64,000 nt of DNA from Hydrogenoanaerobacterium saccharovorans (GTDB lineage Bacteria > Bacillota > Clostridia > Oscillospirales > Ruminococcaceae), in contig NZ_JACSNR010000001.1 in NCBI RefSeq assembly GCF_016901815.1, positions 372,001-436,000 on the forward strand, given 5' to 3'. How positions within the stretch are numbered: the stretch's first letter is position 1; every line of letters begins with the position of its first letter. This document shows, piece by piece, positions 1-8,986 of the stretch. Both the position numbers and the translations under genes were made by a program. A model generated the notes under the pieces. The model saw only the letters and a program-made list of their open reading frames with translations. It did not search any database and was not told where the DNA came from.

Positions 1-334
1 GCACGCCGTCACCGTCTGCATCCTTGCGGTCCCAGGACAGACGCTCATACTCAGTATTGGTATCGCCCTGTACAACCTGCTCGTCGATCTCAGTGCCGGG
101 TACAGTCAGCCAGCCCACAACATCATTGTTGACAGCAAAGGCTGCGTTGATGTTGTCCAGAACGGTCTGCTCCGGCTCTACCGGATCACCGCTGGTGGGT
201 TCAGTGATGGGGTTGGAAATGCTGGAATCCTCACTGCTGCCCCGGTCACCGGTGCAGGAAGTCAGGGAAAACACCATAACGCCGCACATAGCCAGCGCAA
301 TGGCCTTACGAATGAATGAGTTCTTTGTTTCCAT
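1..334 (-). CDS. Sortase B-like lipoprotein, N-terminal part (runs off the window)
   Basis: The ATG at 334-332 overlaps the pyk stop codon by one base (TAATG), with AAAGGAG seven bases upstream inside pyk, so translation is probably coupled. The first 25 residues form a basic, then hydrophobic signal ending in a lipobox (L-T-S-C), followed by a Ser/Pro/Glu-rich linker. From about residue 66 the sequence reads NNDVVGWLTVPGTEID, the start of the class B sortase fold (family consensus D-V-V-G-W-I-x-I-P-G-T-x-I-D). The catalytic His, Cys and Arg lie beyond position 1 and cannot be checked. A sortase-like protein anchored by a lipobox instead of an N-terminal transmembrane helix is unusual. Alternatively it could be a non-catalytic sortase-fold lipoprotein. 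Confidence 0.75.
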   Translation of the reverse strand, partial: METKNSFIRKAIALAMCGVMVFSLTSCTGDRGSSEDSSISNPITEPTSGDPVEPEQTVLDNINAAFAVNNDVVGWLTVPGTEIDEQVVQGDTNTEYERLSWDRKDADGDGV

Positions 335-2103
335 TACTCTTCTCCTTTAAGTTCGCTATTGTTTCGGGAGGCCGCATTGTATACCAGGCCCTGGGATGCG
401 TCCACTCCCACCGAGATCCCGCCCCGCAGGATCTTGGTGGCATCTGTGGCTCCCACGATTACCGGAATGGCACGGGTGATCTCCTCCGTGTCAAAATCCA
501 GCTCCTCGGCTTCGGTAATCAGTCCGGAGGCCTTGCCAAGCAGGTCCAGAAGCGGTTTCCCGATTGCAGGTATTACTAATATATCATTTTGTTTGAATTT
601 CTGCAATGCCTCTTCCGCATTTTTTGCAACACAAAGATTGCCAACCGTTTTATGGCTGTTGAGCCCTCTGCCGCGCACCAGGCTGTATCCCGCTACCGCC
701 ACCTTGAGCAGGTTGGTGGTGCCGGGAATGCCCAGCGGCACACCGGCTGTGAGCACAACCAGATCCCCATCCCGGCAGAGCCCTTCCTTCATGGCAGCTG
801 CTACTGCCGCGTCAAAGAGCTCATCGGTGCTGGACTTCATCTGCATGATGATGGGAGTCACACCCCAGGCCAGGCTGAGCTGACGGAACACTTCCTTGGA
901 AGTGGTGCAGGCAATGATCGGTACACCCGGACGGAACCGGCTGCACATCCGGGCCGTCTGGCCCGACTGAGTCACACTGATGATCGCCGCCGCATTCAGA
1001 TCGTATGCCGTGGTACAGGTGGCATGGGAAATGGCATTGGTCACATCATCCGGATGGTAGTCATGGCTGTAAAACCGCCGGCGGTAGTCAATATCCTGTT
1101 CGGTGCGCCGGGCAATGGTTGCCATGGTCGCCACCGCTTCCACCGGATATTTGCCTGCCGCGCTCTCACCCGAGAGCATGATGGCACTGGTGCCGTCATA
1201 GATGGCATTGGCAACATCATTGGCCTCCGCCCGGGTGGGACGGGGGTTATTACTCATCGACTCGAGCATCTGGGTGGCAGTGATCACATGCTTGCCTGCC
1301 ATGTACGCCTTCTTGATCAGCGACTTCTGATGGATCGGCACATCTTCCAGCGGGATCTCCACGCCCATATCACCCCGGGCTACCATGACACCGTCCGAAA
1401 CCCGCAGGATCTCGTCGATGTTTTCCACGCCCTCGGCATTCTCGATCTTGGAGATGATCTTGATGCGGCGCCCGCCATGTTCCTCCAGGAACCGGCGCAT
1501 CTCACCCACATCTTCGGCAGTGCGCACAAAGGACGCCGCCACAAAATCAAAGCCGGTTTCAATGCCGAAGAGCAGATCCTGCTTGTCCGCTTCACTGAGG
1601 AAGGGCAGTGTCAGATGCACACCCGGCACATTGACACCCTTGCGGTTGGAAACCCTGCCGCCGCTCTTGACTGTGGTGTGGATCTCCCCCTTGTCGGTGA
1701 TATAATCCACCGTCAGTTCGATCAGACCGTCGTCGATCAGCACCCGGCTGCCCGGACGCAGATCCCGGCCCAGTCCGCCATAGGTGATGTAGGAACGTTC
1801 CTCTGTACCCGGCACCTGTTCCGGTGTCAGGATAAAGTGCGCGCCCGGCTGCAGCATAACCGCACCGTTTTCAAACACACCCAGCCGGATCTCCGGGCCC
1901 TTGGTGTCCAGCATGGTACCGATGGGGAGGCCGAGTTCCTCCCGCAGGCGATCCACAATCCGGAACTTTTCCAGATGTTCCTCATGGGTGCCATGGGAGA
2001 AATTGAACCGGGCCACATCCATACCCGCTTCCATCATACGCCGGAGAGTTGCCTCATCGGAACTGGATGGCCCCAGCGTACAGATAATCTTTGTCTTGCG
2101 CAT
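334..2103 (-). CDS. pyk: Pyruvate kinase with extra C-terminal domain
   Basis: Cytoplasmic glycolytic enzyme converting PEP and ADP to pyruvate and ATP. The product is 589 residues, starting MRKTKIICTLGPSS. It carries the metal and substrate loop VMVARGDMGVEIP (around residue 240), ITATQMLESM (around 280), and a C-terminal extension of about 110 residues ending in a PEP-utilizer-like swivelling domain (VIPAIGKPLLDL). That extra domain is typical of Firmicutes Pyk, usually 585-590 residues. I chose ATG 2103 over an upstream GTG at 2118 because GGTGA sits eight bases before it and the product then matches the family N terminus. The sortase-like gene follows with a one-base overlap. Confidence 0.97.
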   Translation of the reverse strand: MRKTKIICTLGPSSSDEATLRRMMEAGMDVARFNFSHGTHEEHLEKFRIVDRLREELGLPIGTMLDTKGPEIRLGVFENGAVMLQPGAHFILTPEQVPGTEERSYITYGGLGRDLRPGSRVLIDDGLIELTVDYITDKGEIHTTVKSGGRVSNRKGVNVPGVHLTLPFLSEADKQDLLFGIETGFDFVAASFVRTAEDVGEMRRFLEEHGGRRIKIISKIENAEGVENIDEILRVSDGVMVARGDMGVEIPLEDVPIHQKSLIKKAYMAGKHVITATQMLESMSNNPRPTRAEANDVANAIYDGTSAIMLSGESAAGKYPVEAVATMATIARRTEQDIDYRRRFYSHDYHPDDVTNAISHATCTTAYDLNAAAIISVTQSGQTARMCSRFRPGVPIIACTTSKEVFRQLSLAWGVTPIIMQMKSSTDELFDAAVAAAMKEGLCRDGDLVVLTAGVPLGIPGTTNLLKVAVAGYSLVRGRGLNSHKTVGNLCVAKNAEEALQKFKQNDILVIPAIGKPLLDLLGKASGLITEAEELDFDTEEITRAIPVIVGATDATKILRGGISVGVDASQGLVYNAASRNNSELKGEE

Positions 2104-2153
2104 CAAACCATTCACCACACCTTTCTCTACGCCGCTGTTGCAGTTCTGTTTTC

Positions 2154-2182
2154 ATTGTATCGCAGCAGCCTGGAAAATGCAA
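2154..2182 (-). promoter_or_regulatory. Promoter of pyk
   Basis: On the minus strand, TTGCAT (2182-2177), a 17-bp spacer, then TACAAT (2159-2154), about 50 bases upstream of the pyk start. Sequence-based prediction only. Confidence 0.6.
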
Positions 2183-2301
2183 CGGAAAATGCGCCTGGGC
2201 TGCAAAACCGCAGTCCTTTTACAAAGTGCCGTTCCCTGCCCATTTTACTGCATCTTTTTCGTTCCCTTTTTGGTCCCCGGGGGTTTTTGGCCCCCTCTCC
2301 C

Positions 2302-2363
2302 TTGACAAACGCTCCCGGCTGTATTATGCTTACTGTATTAGCTATATTAGTACACTAAGTACA
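2302..2363 (+). promoter_or_regulatory. Promoter and candidate GntR operator of the ABC operon
   Basis: TTGACA (2302-2307), 17 bp, TATGCT (2325-2330). Just downstream, TTAGT (2347-2351) and ACTAA (2354-2358) form an inverted repeat with a 2-bp spacer, flanked by TGTA (2334-2337) and two GTAC steps. YtrA-type GntR repressors usually bind short palindromes at their own promoter, so autoregulation is the likely reading. Confidence 0.65.
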
Positions 2364-2433
2364 GATGCCGGTGCACTCCTTCTATTATTATAGGGGAAGC
2401 GATCCGGCACTGTCCCGCAAGCGAGGTGAGCAG

Positions 2434-2808
2434 ATGTATCAGCTTGATTTACACAGCCGTGCGCCCATTTATCAGCAGCTCAAGGAGAAGATCCTGCGGC
2501 TGATTATGGCAGGCGCCATCGGTCCGGGTGATCCGCTGCCGTCGGTGCGGGTGATGGCCAGGGAACTGGGCATCAATCCCAATACGGTAGCCAAAGCCTA
2601 TCAGGACCTGGAAAAAAGCGGTCTGATCTATTCCGTAGCCGGCAAGGGCAGTTTTATCAGCGGGGAGGAAACCCTGGACCGGCAGGTTGCAGTTTCAGTG
2701 CTGGATCATCTTCGGGAAGCGATCCGGGAAGCCCGCAGTTCGGGGGTAGACCGTCAGACCGCTCTGATCCTGATCGATGAAGTATATAAGGAGGGGAACG
2801 CACAGTGA
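2434..2808 (+). CDS. GntR family (YtrA subfamily) transcriptional regulator
   Basis: 124 residues; start ATG 2434 after GAGGTGAG. The winged-helix DNA-binding domain occupies residues 1-70 (PIYQQLKEKILRLIMAG, then LPSVRVMARELGINPNTVAKAY, of which the helix-turn-helix is the second half). A short helical C terminus of about 50 residues follows, as in YtrA-type members that lack a ligand-binding domain. It overlaps the next gene by GTGA, with GGAGGGG just upstream, so the operon is translationally coupled. It probably represses its own operon through the inverted repeat at the promoter. The inducer is unknown; relatives respond to cell-envelope-active compounds. Confidence 0.92.
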   Translation: MYQLDLHSRAPIYQQLKEKILRLIMAGAIGPGDPLPSVRVMARELGINPNTVAKAYQDLEKSGLIYSVAGKGSFISGEETLDRQVAVSVLDHLREAIREARSSGVDRQTALILIDEVYKEGNAQ

Positions 2809-3704
2809 TCATCACACGGAATCTGACCAAACTCTTTGACCGCTATGAAGCGGTAAGCAATCTTTCGCTGGAGATCCAGCCCGGCTGTATCTATGGACTG
2901 GTGGGAACCAACGGTGCAGGCAAATCCACGCTGCTGCGGACTCTTGCCGGCATTTACCGTCCCAGTTCGGGGGAAGCCCTGCTGGACGACCATCCCATTT
3001 TCGACCATATCCCTGCCAAATCCCGGATCGTACTGGTCCCCGATGATCTGTGGTTCTTTGCGGGAGCCACCCTTTCGGAGATGGCAGCCTTTTACCGGGC
3101 CTGTTACCCCGGCTGGAATGAGGAAAAATACCACCGTCTGCTGACTGCCTTTCCGCTGCTGCCGGATAAGAAGCTCTCGGGATTTTCCAAGGGCATGCGG
3201 CGGCAGGCAGCCCTGATCCTGGCACTCTGCCGGGAACCGGATTACCTGCTGCTGGACGAGGCCTTTGACGGTCTGGACCCGGTGATCCGTCTGGCAGCCC
3301 GGAAGCTCATTGCCGACGAGGTATCCGGACGGGGCATGACCGCCCTCATCAGTTCCCACAACCTGCGGGAACTGGAGGACCTGTGCGACCATGTGGCGAT
3401 CCTCCATGAGGGACGCCTGCTCATGACCCGGGAGATGGACAATCTGCGCACCAGCTACTGCAAGGTGCAGACTGCTTTCAAACCGGCAGTGGAAACCCTG
3501 GATCTGCCCGGACTTTCCATTCTGCGCACCGAACGGGTGGGCAGTGTATGGACCCTTCTGGTCCGAGGCAGCGAGGAGGAAGTCTTTCAGGCGCTGCGTC
3601 CCCTGAATCCGGTGATCCTGGACTGCATCTCCCTTACCCTGGAGGAAGTATTTATCAGTGAAATGGAGGCTGTGGGCTATGACTACAATCACATCATCTT
3701 CTAA
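2805..3704 (+). CDS. ABC transporter ATP-binding protein
   Basis: 299 residues; GTG start overlapping the regulator's stop. It has Walker A GTNGAGKST (around residue 34), a signature region LSGFSKGMRRQ, Walker B LLLDEAFDGLDP with its catalytic Glu, and the H-loop SSHNL. The C-terminal 85 residues form the accessory region found in YtrB-type and other ABC-2 ATPases. Together with the downstream permease it should energise export or sensing at the cytoplasmic membrane. The substrate cannot be deduced. The signature has GFSKG rather than LSGGQ, which is common in this subfamily. Confidence 0.95.
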   Translation: MIITRNLTKLFDRYEAVSNLSLEIQPGCIYGLVGTNGAGKSTLLRTLAGIYRPSSGEALLDDHPIFDHIPAKSRIVLVPDDLWFFAGATLSEMAAFYRACYPGWNEEKYHRLLTAFPLLPDKKLSGFSKGMRRQAALILALCREPDYLLLDEAFDGLDPVIRLAARKLIADEVSGRGMTALISSHNLRELEDLCDHVAILHEGRLLMTREMDNLRTSYCKVQTAFKPAVETLDLPGLSILRTERVGSVWTLLVRGSEEEVFQALRPLNPVILDCISLTLEEVFISEMEAVGYDYNHIIF

Positions 3705-6015
3705 ATACGCCGGCCTGACAGCCATGCTCCGGCATGATCTGCGCCGCACCCGTCTGATGAGCGCCCTGTTCTTCCTGCTGGAATTCATCGCCCTGCCCCT
3801 GCAGCTGGCGCTCCTGCTCTTCAGCCGTCCGGAACGGGGATTTACCCTGCGCACAGCCACCTATGCACAGATCTACGGCAACCTCTCGGCTGTGCTGTTC
3901 CCCATGGTGATCATGCTGTCGGCAGCTGTCATCGCCATGCAGCTCATGAACTATAACTTCGGACGCCGCTCGGTGGATGTCTACTATGCCCTGCCCTTTA
4001 CCCGCCGGCAGATGATTCTTTCCCATCTCATCGCCGGTACCCTGGCAATTTCGGTGCCCATTGTCCTCAACCTGGCTATTACTGCCGGTCTGGCTCTGGT
4101 CATCAATCCGGCTGTGGGACTGGGCTGGCTCGCCAAGGACCTCCTGCTGTGGATTCTCGTGGGCTACTGCGTGTTTATCAGCATTATGCTCACCGCCACT
4201 CTCATGGGCAATGCCGTGGACACCGTCCTCTATGCCGGTATGCTCAACCTGGAACCGGTGCTGCTCTTCCTGGCAGTGCTGGCTACCCTGGGCAGCTTTG
4301 TGATCGGCTTCGATCCCTCCTCGCTGCTCAATCGCAATATCCTCTACCTCCACCCCATTCCCATGCTCATTACCCAGATCTTCAGTGACACCTGGGTTCC
4401 CCTGAGCGGCTGGGCTGTGGGAATCTGGACAGTGCTGATTATCGGCGGCACCCTGCTCACCGTCTGGTTCTACTCCCATCGGGACGCGGAACTGGCGGAA
4501 AATGTTGCCCGGGACAACTGGTTCCGGCTGATCCTCAAGATCACTTCCTCCTTCCTGCTGGCGACTGTCTTTGCCTATATGATCTTCGCTGTCATCACCA
4601 CCGGCGGCATCTACCGCTCCCCCTCGGAGGAAATGGCCTTCGTACTGGGCAGCGCTGCCGGCGCCGTCATCGGCTATCTGGTGCTGGAAGTCATCTTCGG
4701 ACGCGGCTTCAAGACTGTCCGCGGCAACTGGTGGATCTGCCTGGCAGACATCGTGCTGGCAGCAGGAATTGCCCTGATGGCAGTCACCGGCCTGTTCGGC
4801 TACGAAACCGCTGTGCCCTCTGTCGCTTCGGTGGAATATGCTGAAGTGGACGGTTATCTCAGCCGCTATTACCGGTCTCACTCCGGCCTGGATATTCAGA
4901 ATACCGTTCATTTTACCGATGAGAAGGCCATTGAGTCGCTGACCCAGCTGCATCAGAGCGCCATTGCCGCCGCCCAGTACCAGGCTGCGGAAGGCAATCC
5001 TGAATACAGCACCAGTGCCCGCCTGCGGGTGGTTTACCACCTCTACAACGGCAGCACTGTGACCCGCAGCTATTATGGCCTGGCCCTGCCCGAGGACGGA
5101 GCTGAGCGGTTCCGTGACCTGTACAGTACCGCCGAGGCTCTGGAACAGAAGAACCCCGTCATGCAGATCGGCAAGGACGAGGTCCGTCTGGGCGACATCA
5201 CCGTGATGAACCTTTCCGGCGCGGAAACTCTGGTCAGCGATTCCCAGACCGAGCGTCTGCTGGAAGCGGTGCGGCAGGACATCTTCGATACCGCCGCTGA
5301 AAAGATCAACCAGTCGGGCGAGCCGCTGATCTATCTGAACATCGGCTATCACTATCCTATGATGGAATACTATTACGATGCTGCGCTGGGAAAGAGTGTG
5401 GAGCATCCCGCCGGCGAGGGCAGCGATTCCATCCAGCTCCCGGTATATGAGAGCTTTGATACCACCCTGTCCCTGCTGGGTGAACTGGGTATTGAGGGTA
5501 AAGCCTTTGATCCCACTGATTATATTGCTGTTTACGGCGTCTATGACCACTATGATCTGTGGATGGATTCCGCCACCTTCCGTGCCAATTCCGGCCTGGC
5601 CTACTACTGGGTCGGCGACTATCAGGTTATGGGCGAGACCTATTCCGGCCTGGCAGACGACCCCTCCACCATGGAACTGGTAGATGTGGAATGGTCTGAC
5701 ACCCCGTCCCAGCCGGCAGGCAAACTCACCGCCGAGGAGATCCAGATGCTCTATGATCTCTCCTCCCCCTGCGGCGACGGAGAAGATGAGTACAGCAACT
5801 GCCTGCTGCTCTTCGACACCGGCATCACCGACAGCGACGGACGCAATCATCTGATGCTGATCCGCTTTATCCCGGAGGAAACCCTCCGCTCGCTGGACAC
5901 CGGTCTGCTGGAGCGCATGACCCTCTCGGTGGAAACAGATGCCGATGGACAGGTTTATATCGGACAGAACAACGCCCTGTACCTGAACAACTGGCCCCAG
6001 GCCAACCAGGACTAA
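3679..6015 (+). CDS. ABC-2 type permease with large extracytoplasmic domain
   Basis: 778 residues; ATG 3679 lies inside the ATPase gene (26-bp overlap), with GGAGG nine bases upstream. Residues 1 to about 390 contain six to eight hydrophobic segments (for example AVLFPMVIMLSAAVIAMQL and ILVGYCVFISIMLTATLMG). Residues from about 395 to the end are hydrophilic, rich in Tyr, Asp and Ser, and without membrane spans, so they are predicted to lie outside the cell. This resembles the YtrC/YtrD-type or DUF6449-type permeases encoded beside YtrA regulators. Substrate unknown. Confidence 0.85.
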   Translation: MTTITSSSKYAGLTAMLRHDLRRTRLMSALFFLLEFIALPLQLALLLFSRPERGFTLRTATYAQIYGNLSAVLFPMVIMLSAAVIAMQLMNYNFGRRSVDVYYALPFTRRQMILSHLIAGTLAISVPIVLNLAITAGLALVINPAVGLGWLAKDLLLWILVGYCVFISIMLTATLMGNAVDTVLYAGMLNLEPVLLFLAVLATLGSFVIGFDPSSLLNRNILYLHPIPMLITQIFSDTWVPLSGWAVGIWTVLIIGGTLLTVWFYSHRDAELAENVARDNWFRLILKITSSFLLATVFAYMIFAVITTGGIYRSPSEEMAFVLGSAAGAVIGYLVLEVIFGRGFKTVRGNWWICLADIVLAAGIALMAVTGLFGYETAVPSVASVEYAEVDGYLSRYYRSHSGLDIQNTVHFTDEKAIESLTQLHQSAIAAAQYQAAEGNPEYSTSARLRVVYHLYNGSTVTRSYYGLALPEDGAERFRDLYSTAEALEQKNPVMQIGKDEVRLGDITVMNLSGAETLVSDSQTERLLEAVRQDIFDTAAEKINQSGEPLIYLNIGYHYPMMEYYYDAALGKSVEHPAGEGSDSIQLPVYESFDTTLSLLGELGIEGKAFDPTDYIAVYGVYDHYDLWMDSATFRANSGLAYYWVGDYQVMGETYSGLADDPSTMELVDVEWSDTPSQPAGKLTAEEIQMLYDLSSPCGDGEDEYSNCLLLFDTGITDSDGRNHLMLIRFIPEETLRSLDTGLLERMTLSVETDADGQVYIGQNNALYLNNWPQANQD

Positions 6016-6058
6016 GCCCCCCAATCCCTCTCCCTCTGTGAGGGAGAAATCCCAATAC

Positions 6059-6111
6059 AAAAACCGGCAGCCCCTGCTTCCCGCTATGGGTCAGGGGCTG
6101 CCGGTTTTTTT
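6059..6111. terminator. Bidirectional intrinsic terminator
   Basis: A 13-bp GC-rich stem (6064-6076 with 6092-6104) has A-rich DNA on the left and seven Ts on the right. It lies between convergent permease and cls genes. A smaller stem, CTCCCTC/GAGGGAG, lies just before it at 6029-6045. Confidence 0.9.
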
Positions 6112-6253
6112 GCTCTCTGCCGGGCCGGAGAGTATATCACATACTGCGGCACATCCCGCAGAACACCCTGGGACAGAGCAGTGCACCAAAGCAAACGCCC
6201 GCTTTCCTCTCGTCCGGAGGAAAGAGCCGGGGCACTGGATTCGGTTGGGGGAA

Positions 6254-7834
6254 TCACATGAGCGGTGCCATCAGACGCAGCAGCTTGGTGAAAGCCCGGT
6301 GATGGAGCGGGGCACGGTTCAGCTCATCCAGTTCCACCGGCTGGCACACCTTCAGGGTCCGGAGAATATCGTCCCGCACCTTGGCAGCCATGGTGGACTG
6401 ATAGAACGAAACCCCGCATTCAAAGTGGAGATAGAAGCTGCGGTAATCCATATTGGCAGTGCCCACGATTGCCACCTGATCGTCCGATACGAACATCTTG
6501 GAGTGGATAAATCCGGGGGTGTACTCATAGATCTTGACGCCGCCCCGGATCAGCTGGGCATAATAGGAACGGGTCACCATGTGGACATACCACTTATCCG
6601 CCACATGGGGCGTAATGATGCGCACATCGATTCCGCTCTGGGCGGCGTTGATGAGCGAAGTGACCATTTCATTGTCCAGGATCAGATAGGGCGTCGTGAT
6701 ATAGACATAGTCATGGGCCCGGTTGATGATCTGCATATAGGCAGTTTCCGACACATTGAGGTTGTCCAGGGGGCTGTCGCCGAAGGGCTGCACAAAACCA
6801 TCGCTGGGCAGGTTCATGGTGGGACGGTACCGGTCAAAGTCCGCCTCCACTGTGGTGGTGAACTGCCACATCATCAGGAACATCAGCGTGAGGTTCCACA
6901 CCGCCTGTCCCCGGAGCATCACGGCGGTATCCTTCCAGTGTCCGTGCTTCTCATAGGCGTTGATATACTCGTCCGCCAGATTGAGTCCGCCGCAGTAGCC
7001 GATATTGCCGTCAATGACGGTGATCTTCCGGTGATCCCGGTAGTTCATCGCCATATTGAGATGGGGACGGAAGGGGTTGAAGATAGCTGTGCGGATGCCC
7101 GCCTTTTCCAGGGTGGAACGGTAGTTGGTGGGCAGGGTCTGGAGGGTGCCCACATCATCGTAGAGCAGCCGGACTTCCACACCGGAAGCCGCCTTCTTCT
7201 TGAGAATCTCCAGGATGGGGTCCCACATCTGGCCCTCCCGAATGATGAAATACTCCATGAAGATAAACTTCTGCGCCTTCTGGAGCTCCTCTTTCAGCGA
7301 TTCAAAGAACGCCTCACCAATGGGGAAATACTCACCCTGGGTGCCGTCCCATACCGGGAAGCCGGATACATTTTCAATATAGGCCGCTTCGGTGGCAAGA
7401 TCCCGGCCCACCTTGGAGAGATCCTCCCAGCAGCGGAAATTAGGGTGGACCCGCTGAATGGTGGCATCATAGAACTGCTGGATGCGGGCTTTCAGATCGT
7501 CCGGGGTGCGCTGGTTGCCGAACATCAGATAGAACAGCCCGCCGAATACCGGCACAGCTGAAATCAGCAGCACCCAGCTGAGTTTATAGGCAGGGTTGGC
7601 CTCGCCGGTGACCACCCAGACGGACACACCCACGCTGAGCACCAGCAGCAGCGGATAGGCATAGACCAGATGTCCTTCCAGGGTGACCAGCAGCGCCACC
7701 AGGAATGCCAGCTGCAGGAAGATGAGCACGCCCACAATGACCATCCGGCTGAACAGGAAGCGCAGGATCTTGCGCAGGGATATTTTCTGACGCAGGGTGC
7801 GTCGGTCATGCTTCTGTTTACTGCGCCTGCTCAT
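6254..7834 (-). CDS. cls: Cardiolipin synthase (phospholipase D family)
   Basis: 526 residues. Start ATG 7834 has AAGGAG eight bases upstream; an upstream in-frame GTG at 7843 sits too close to it. Two membrane helices lie at about 30-80, then a PLDc_N-type region and two HKD motifs: HRKITVIDGN (around residue 266) and HSKMFVSDDQVAIVGTANMD (around 443). It condenses two phosphatidylglycerols into cardiolipin and glycerol at the membrane. Both catalytic His/Lys/Asp sets are intact and the length is usual for the family. Confidence 0.95.
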   Translation of the reverse strand: MSRRSKQKHDRRTLRQKISLRKILRFLFSRMVIVGVLIFLQLAFLVALLVTLEGHLVYAYPLLLVLSVGVSVWVVTGEANPAYKLSWVLLISAVPVFGGLFYLMFGNQRTPDDLKARIQQFYDATIQRVHPNFRCWEDLSKVGRDLATEAAYIENVSGFPVWDGTQGEYFPIGEAFFESLKEELQKAQKFIFMEYFIIREGQMWDPILEILKKKAASGVEVRLLYDDVGTLQTLPTNYRSTLEKAGIRTAIFNPFRPHLNMAMNYRDHRKITVIDGNIGYCGGLNLADEYINAYEKHGHWKDTAVMLRGQAVWNLTLMFLMMWQFTTTVEADFDRYRPTMNLPSDGFVQPFGDSPLDNLNVSETAYMQIINRAHDYVYITTPYLILDNEMVTSLINAAQSGIDVRIITPHVADKWYVHMVTRSYYAQLIRGGVKIYEYTPGFIHSKMFVSDDQVAIVGTANMDYRSFYLHFECGVSFYQSTMAAKVRDDILRTLKVCQPVELDELNRAPLHHRAFTKLLRLMAPLM

Positions 7835-7893
7835 GGGGAACACTCCTTTTTCCTGAAATCGTCATACGGGAATACAATTTTTCATACAATTTC

Positions 7894-7922
7894 AGAATAC
7901 CACCCCTGTTTGACAAAATCAA
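7894..7922 (-). promoter_or_regulatory. Promoter of cls
   Basis: TTGATT (7922-7917), 17 bp, TATTCT (7899-7894) on the minus strand, about 60 bases before the start codon. Confidence 0.55.
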
Positions 7923-8013
7923 TCCATTCCCTGTAAATATTCCCAGGGGTTTCGGTTTTATGTGAACTCTAAGTAACAGTTTTTTGAATGGACTGGGCAG
8001 GGAAGGGATTTAT

Positions 8014-8022
8014 TGTTATAAT
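8014..8022 (+). promoter_or_regulatory. Extended -10 promoter for the HD gene
   Basis: TGTTATAAT is a perfect extended -10 element (TG-N-TATAAT). There is no good -35 at the usual distance. A leader of about 90 bases follows. Confidence 0.5.
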
Positions 8023-8119
8023 AAGGCTGGGAAAAAAACCGCAGCTTCTGTACCGGCACCGAAAAACTGCCGGGGATTTGAGTATAACAGACCACCAATC
8101 AGAAAGGAGAAACGACAAT

Positions 8120-8785
8120 TTGGAGAATATAACATTTGAACGCATCAAGAACGATGAAATTATCCGGGAATACATCCGCCGGGCTGACCGGAACCTGGCA
8201 GCCATGGGCTATACCAAGCATTCCTTCGGGCATGTGACCAAGGTAGCCGAAGGCGCCGCCGAGATCCTCACCGCCCTGGGCTATGACGAGCGCACTGTGG
8301 AACTGGCCCGGATCGCCGGCTTCCTGCACGACATCGGCAATGTGGTGAACCGGGCGGATCATGCCCAGTCGGGCGCCATTATGGCCTTCCAGCTGCTCAC
8401 CGGCATGGGTATGCCCGCCAAGGAGATCGGCTATGTGGTATCGGCAATCGGTCACCACGATGAGGGCACCGCCTTCCCGGTGAATGCCATTGCCGCCGCC
8501 GTGATCCTGGCAGACAAGAGCGATGTGCGCCGCAGCCGGGTGCGCAACAAGGAGAACACCACCTTTGATATTCACGACCGGGTTAACTACGCCGTGGAAA
8601 AGTCCTCGCTGATCCTCAACCGCAGCGCCCGCACCATTTCGCTGATCCTCTCCATCGACACCAGCATCTGTGCCGTCATGGACTACTTTGAGATCTTCCT
8701 CACCCGCATGATGCTCTCCAAGCGTGCGGCGGAATATCTGGATCTCTCCTTCAAGCTGGAGATCAACGGCACCCAGTTCCTTTGA
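8120..8785 (+). CDS. HD-superfamily phosphohydrolase
   Basis: 221 residues. I chose the TTG start at 8120 because AGGAG lies ten bases upstream; the reading frame extends further up without homology. The HD motif is intact: H in KHSFGHVTKV, FLHDIGNV (around residue 72) for the paired His-Asp, then IGHHDEGT and an Asp in ILADKSDVRR. This places it with metal-dependent phosphohydrolases acting on nucleotides or phosphate esters. Substrate not predictable. It forms a single-gene unit between a promoter and a terminator. Confidence 0.85.
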   Translation: MENITFERIKNDEIIREYIRRADRNLAAMGYTKHSFGHVTKVAEGAAEILTALGYDERTVELARIAGFLHDIGNVVNRADHAQSGAIMAFQLLTGMGMPAKEIGYVVSAIGHHDEGTAFPVNAIAAAVILADKSDVRRSRVRNKENTTFDIHDRVNYAVEKSSLILNRSARTISLILSIDTSICAVMDYFEIFLTRMMLSKRAAEYLDLSFKLEINGTQFL

Positions 8786-8802
8786 TCCCCTGCGCCCCAT
8801 CG

Positions 8803-8840
8803 CAAAAAAGCTCCCCTGGCGATGCCGGGGGGATTTTTCT
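8803..8840 (+). terminator. Terminator of the HD gene
   Basis: Stem TCCCC/GGGGGA flanked by AAAAAA on the left and TTTTTC on the right, 18 bases after the stop codon. Confidence 0.8.
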
Positions 8841-8947
8841 TTGCCCGGCATGATGAACCCGGCTGTGCGCCGGACCGCATCGGGGCCTCCCCGATTTCGC
8901 CGTATACCCGCACTCCCCGGCTTCCACCCCGCTTCTCCCTGCATAAT

Positions 8948-8981
8948 AAAAAGGTATGGCCCTCGCAGGTCATACCTTTTT
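8948..8981 (-). terminator. Terminator of the DUF3006 operon
   Basis: AAAAAGGTATG and CATACCTTTTT form a perfect 11-bp stem just past the stop of the minus-strand DUF3006 gene. It may work in both directions. Between the two terminators (8841-8947) I see nothing. Confidence 0.85.
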
Positions 8982-8986
8982 CTGTT

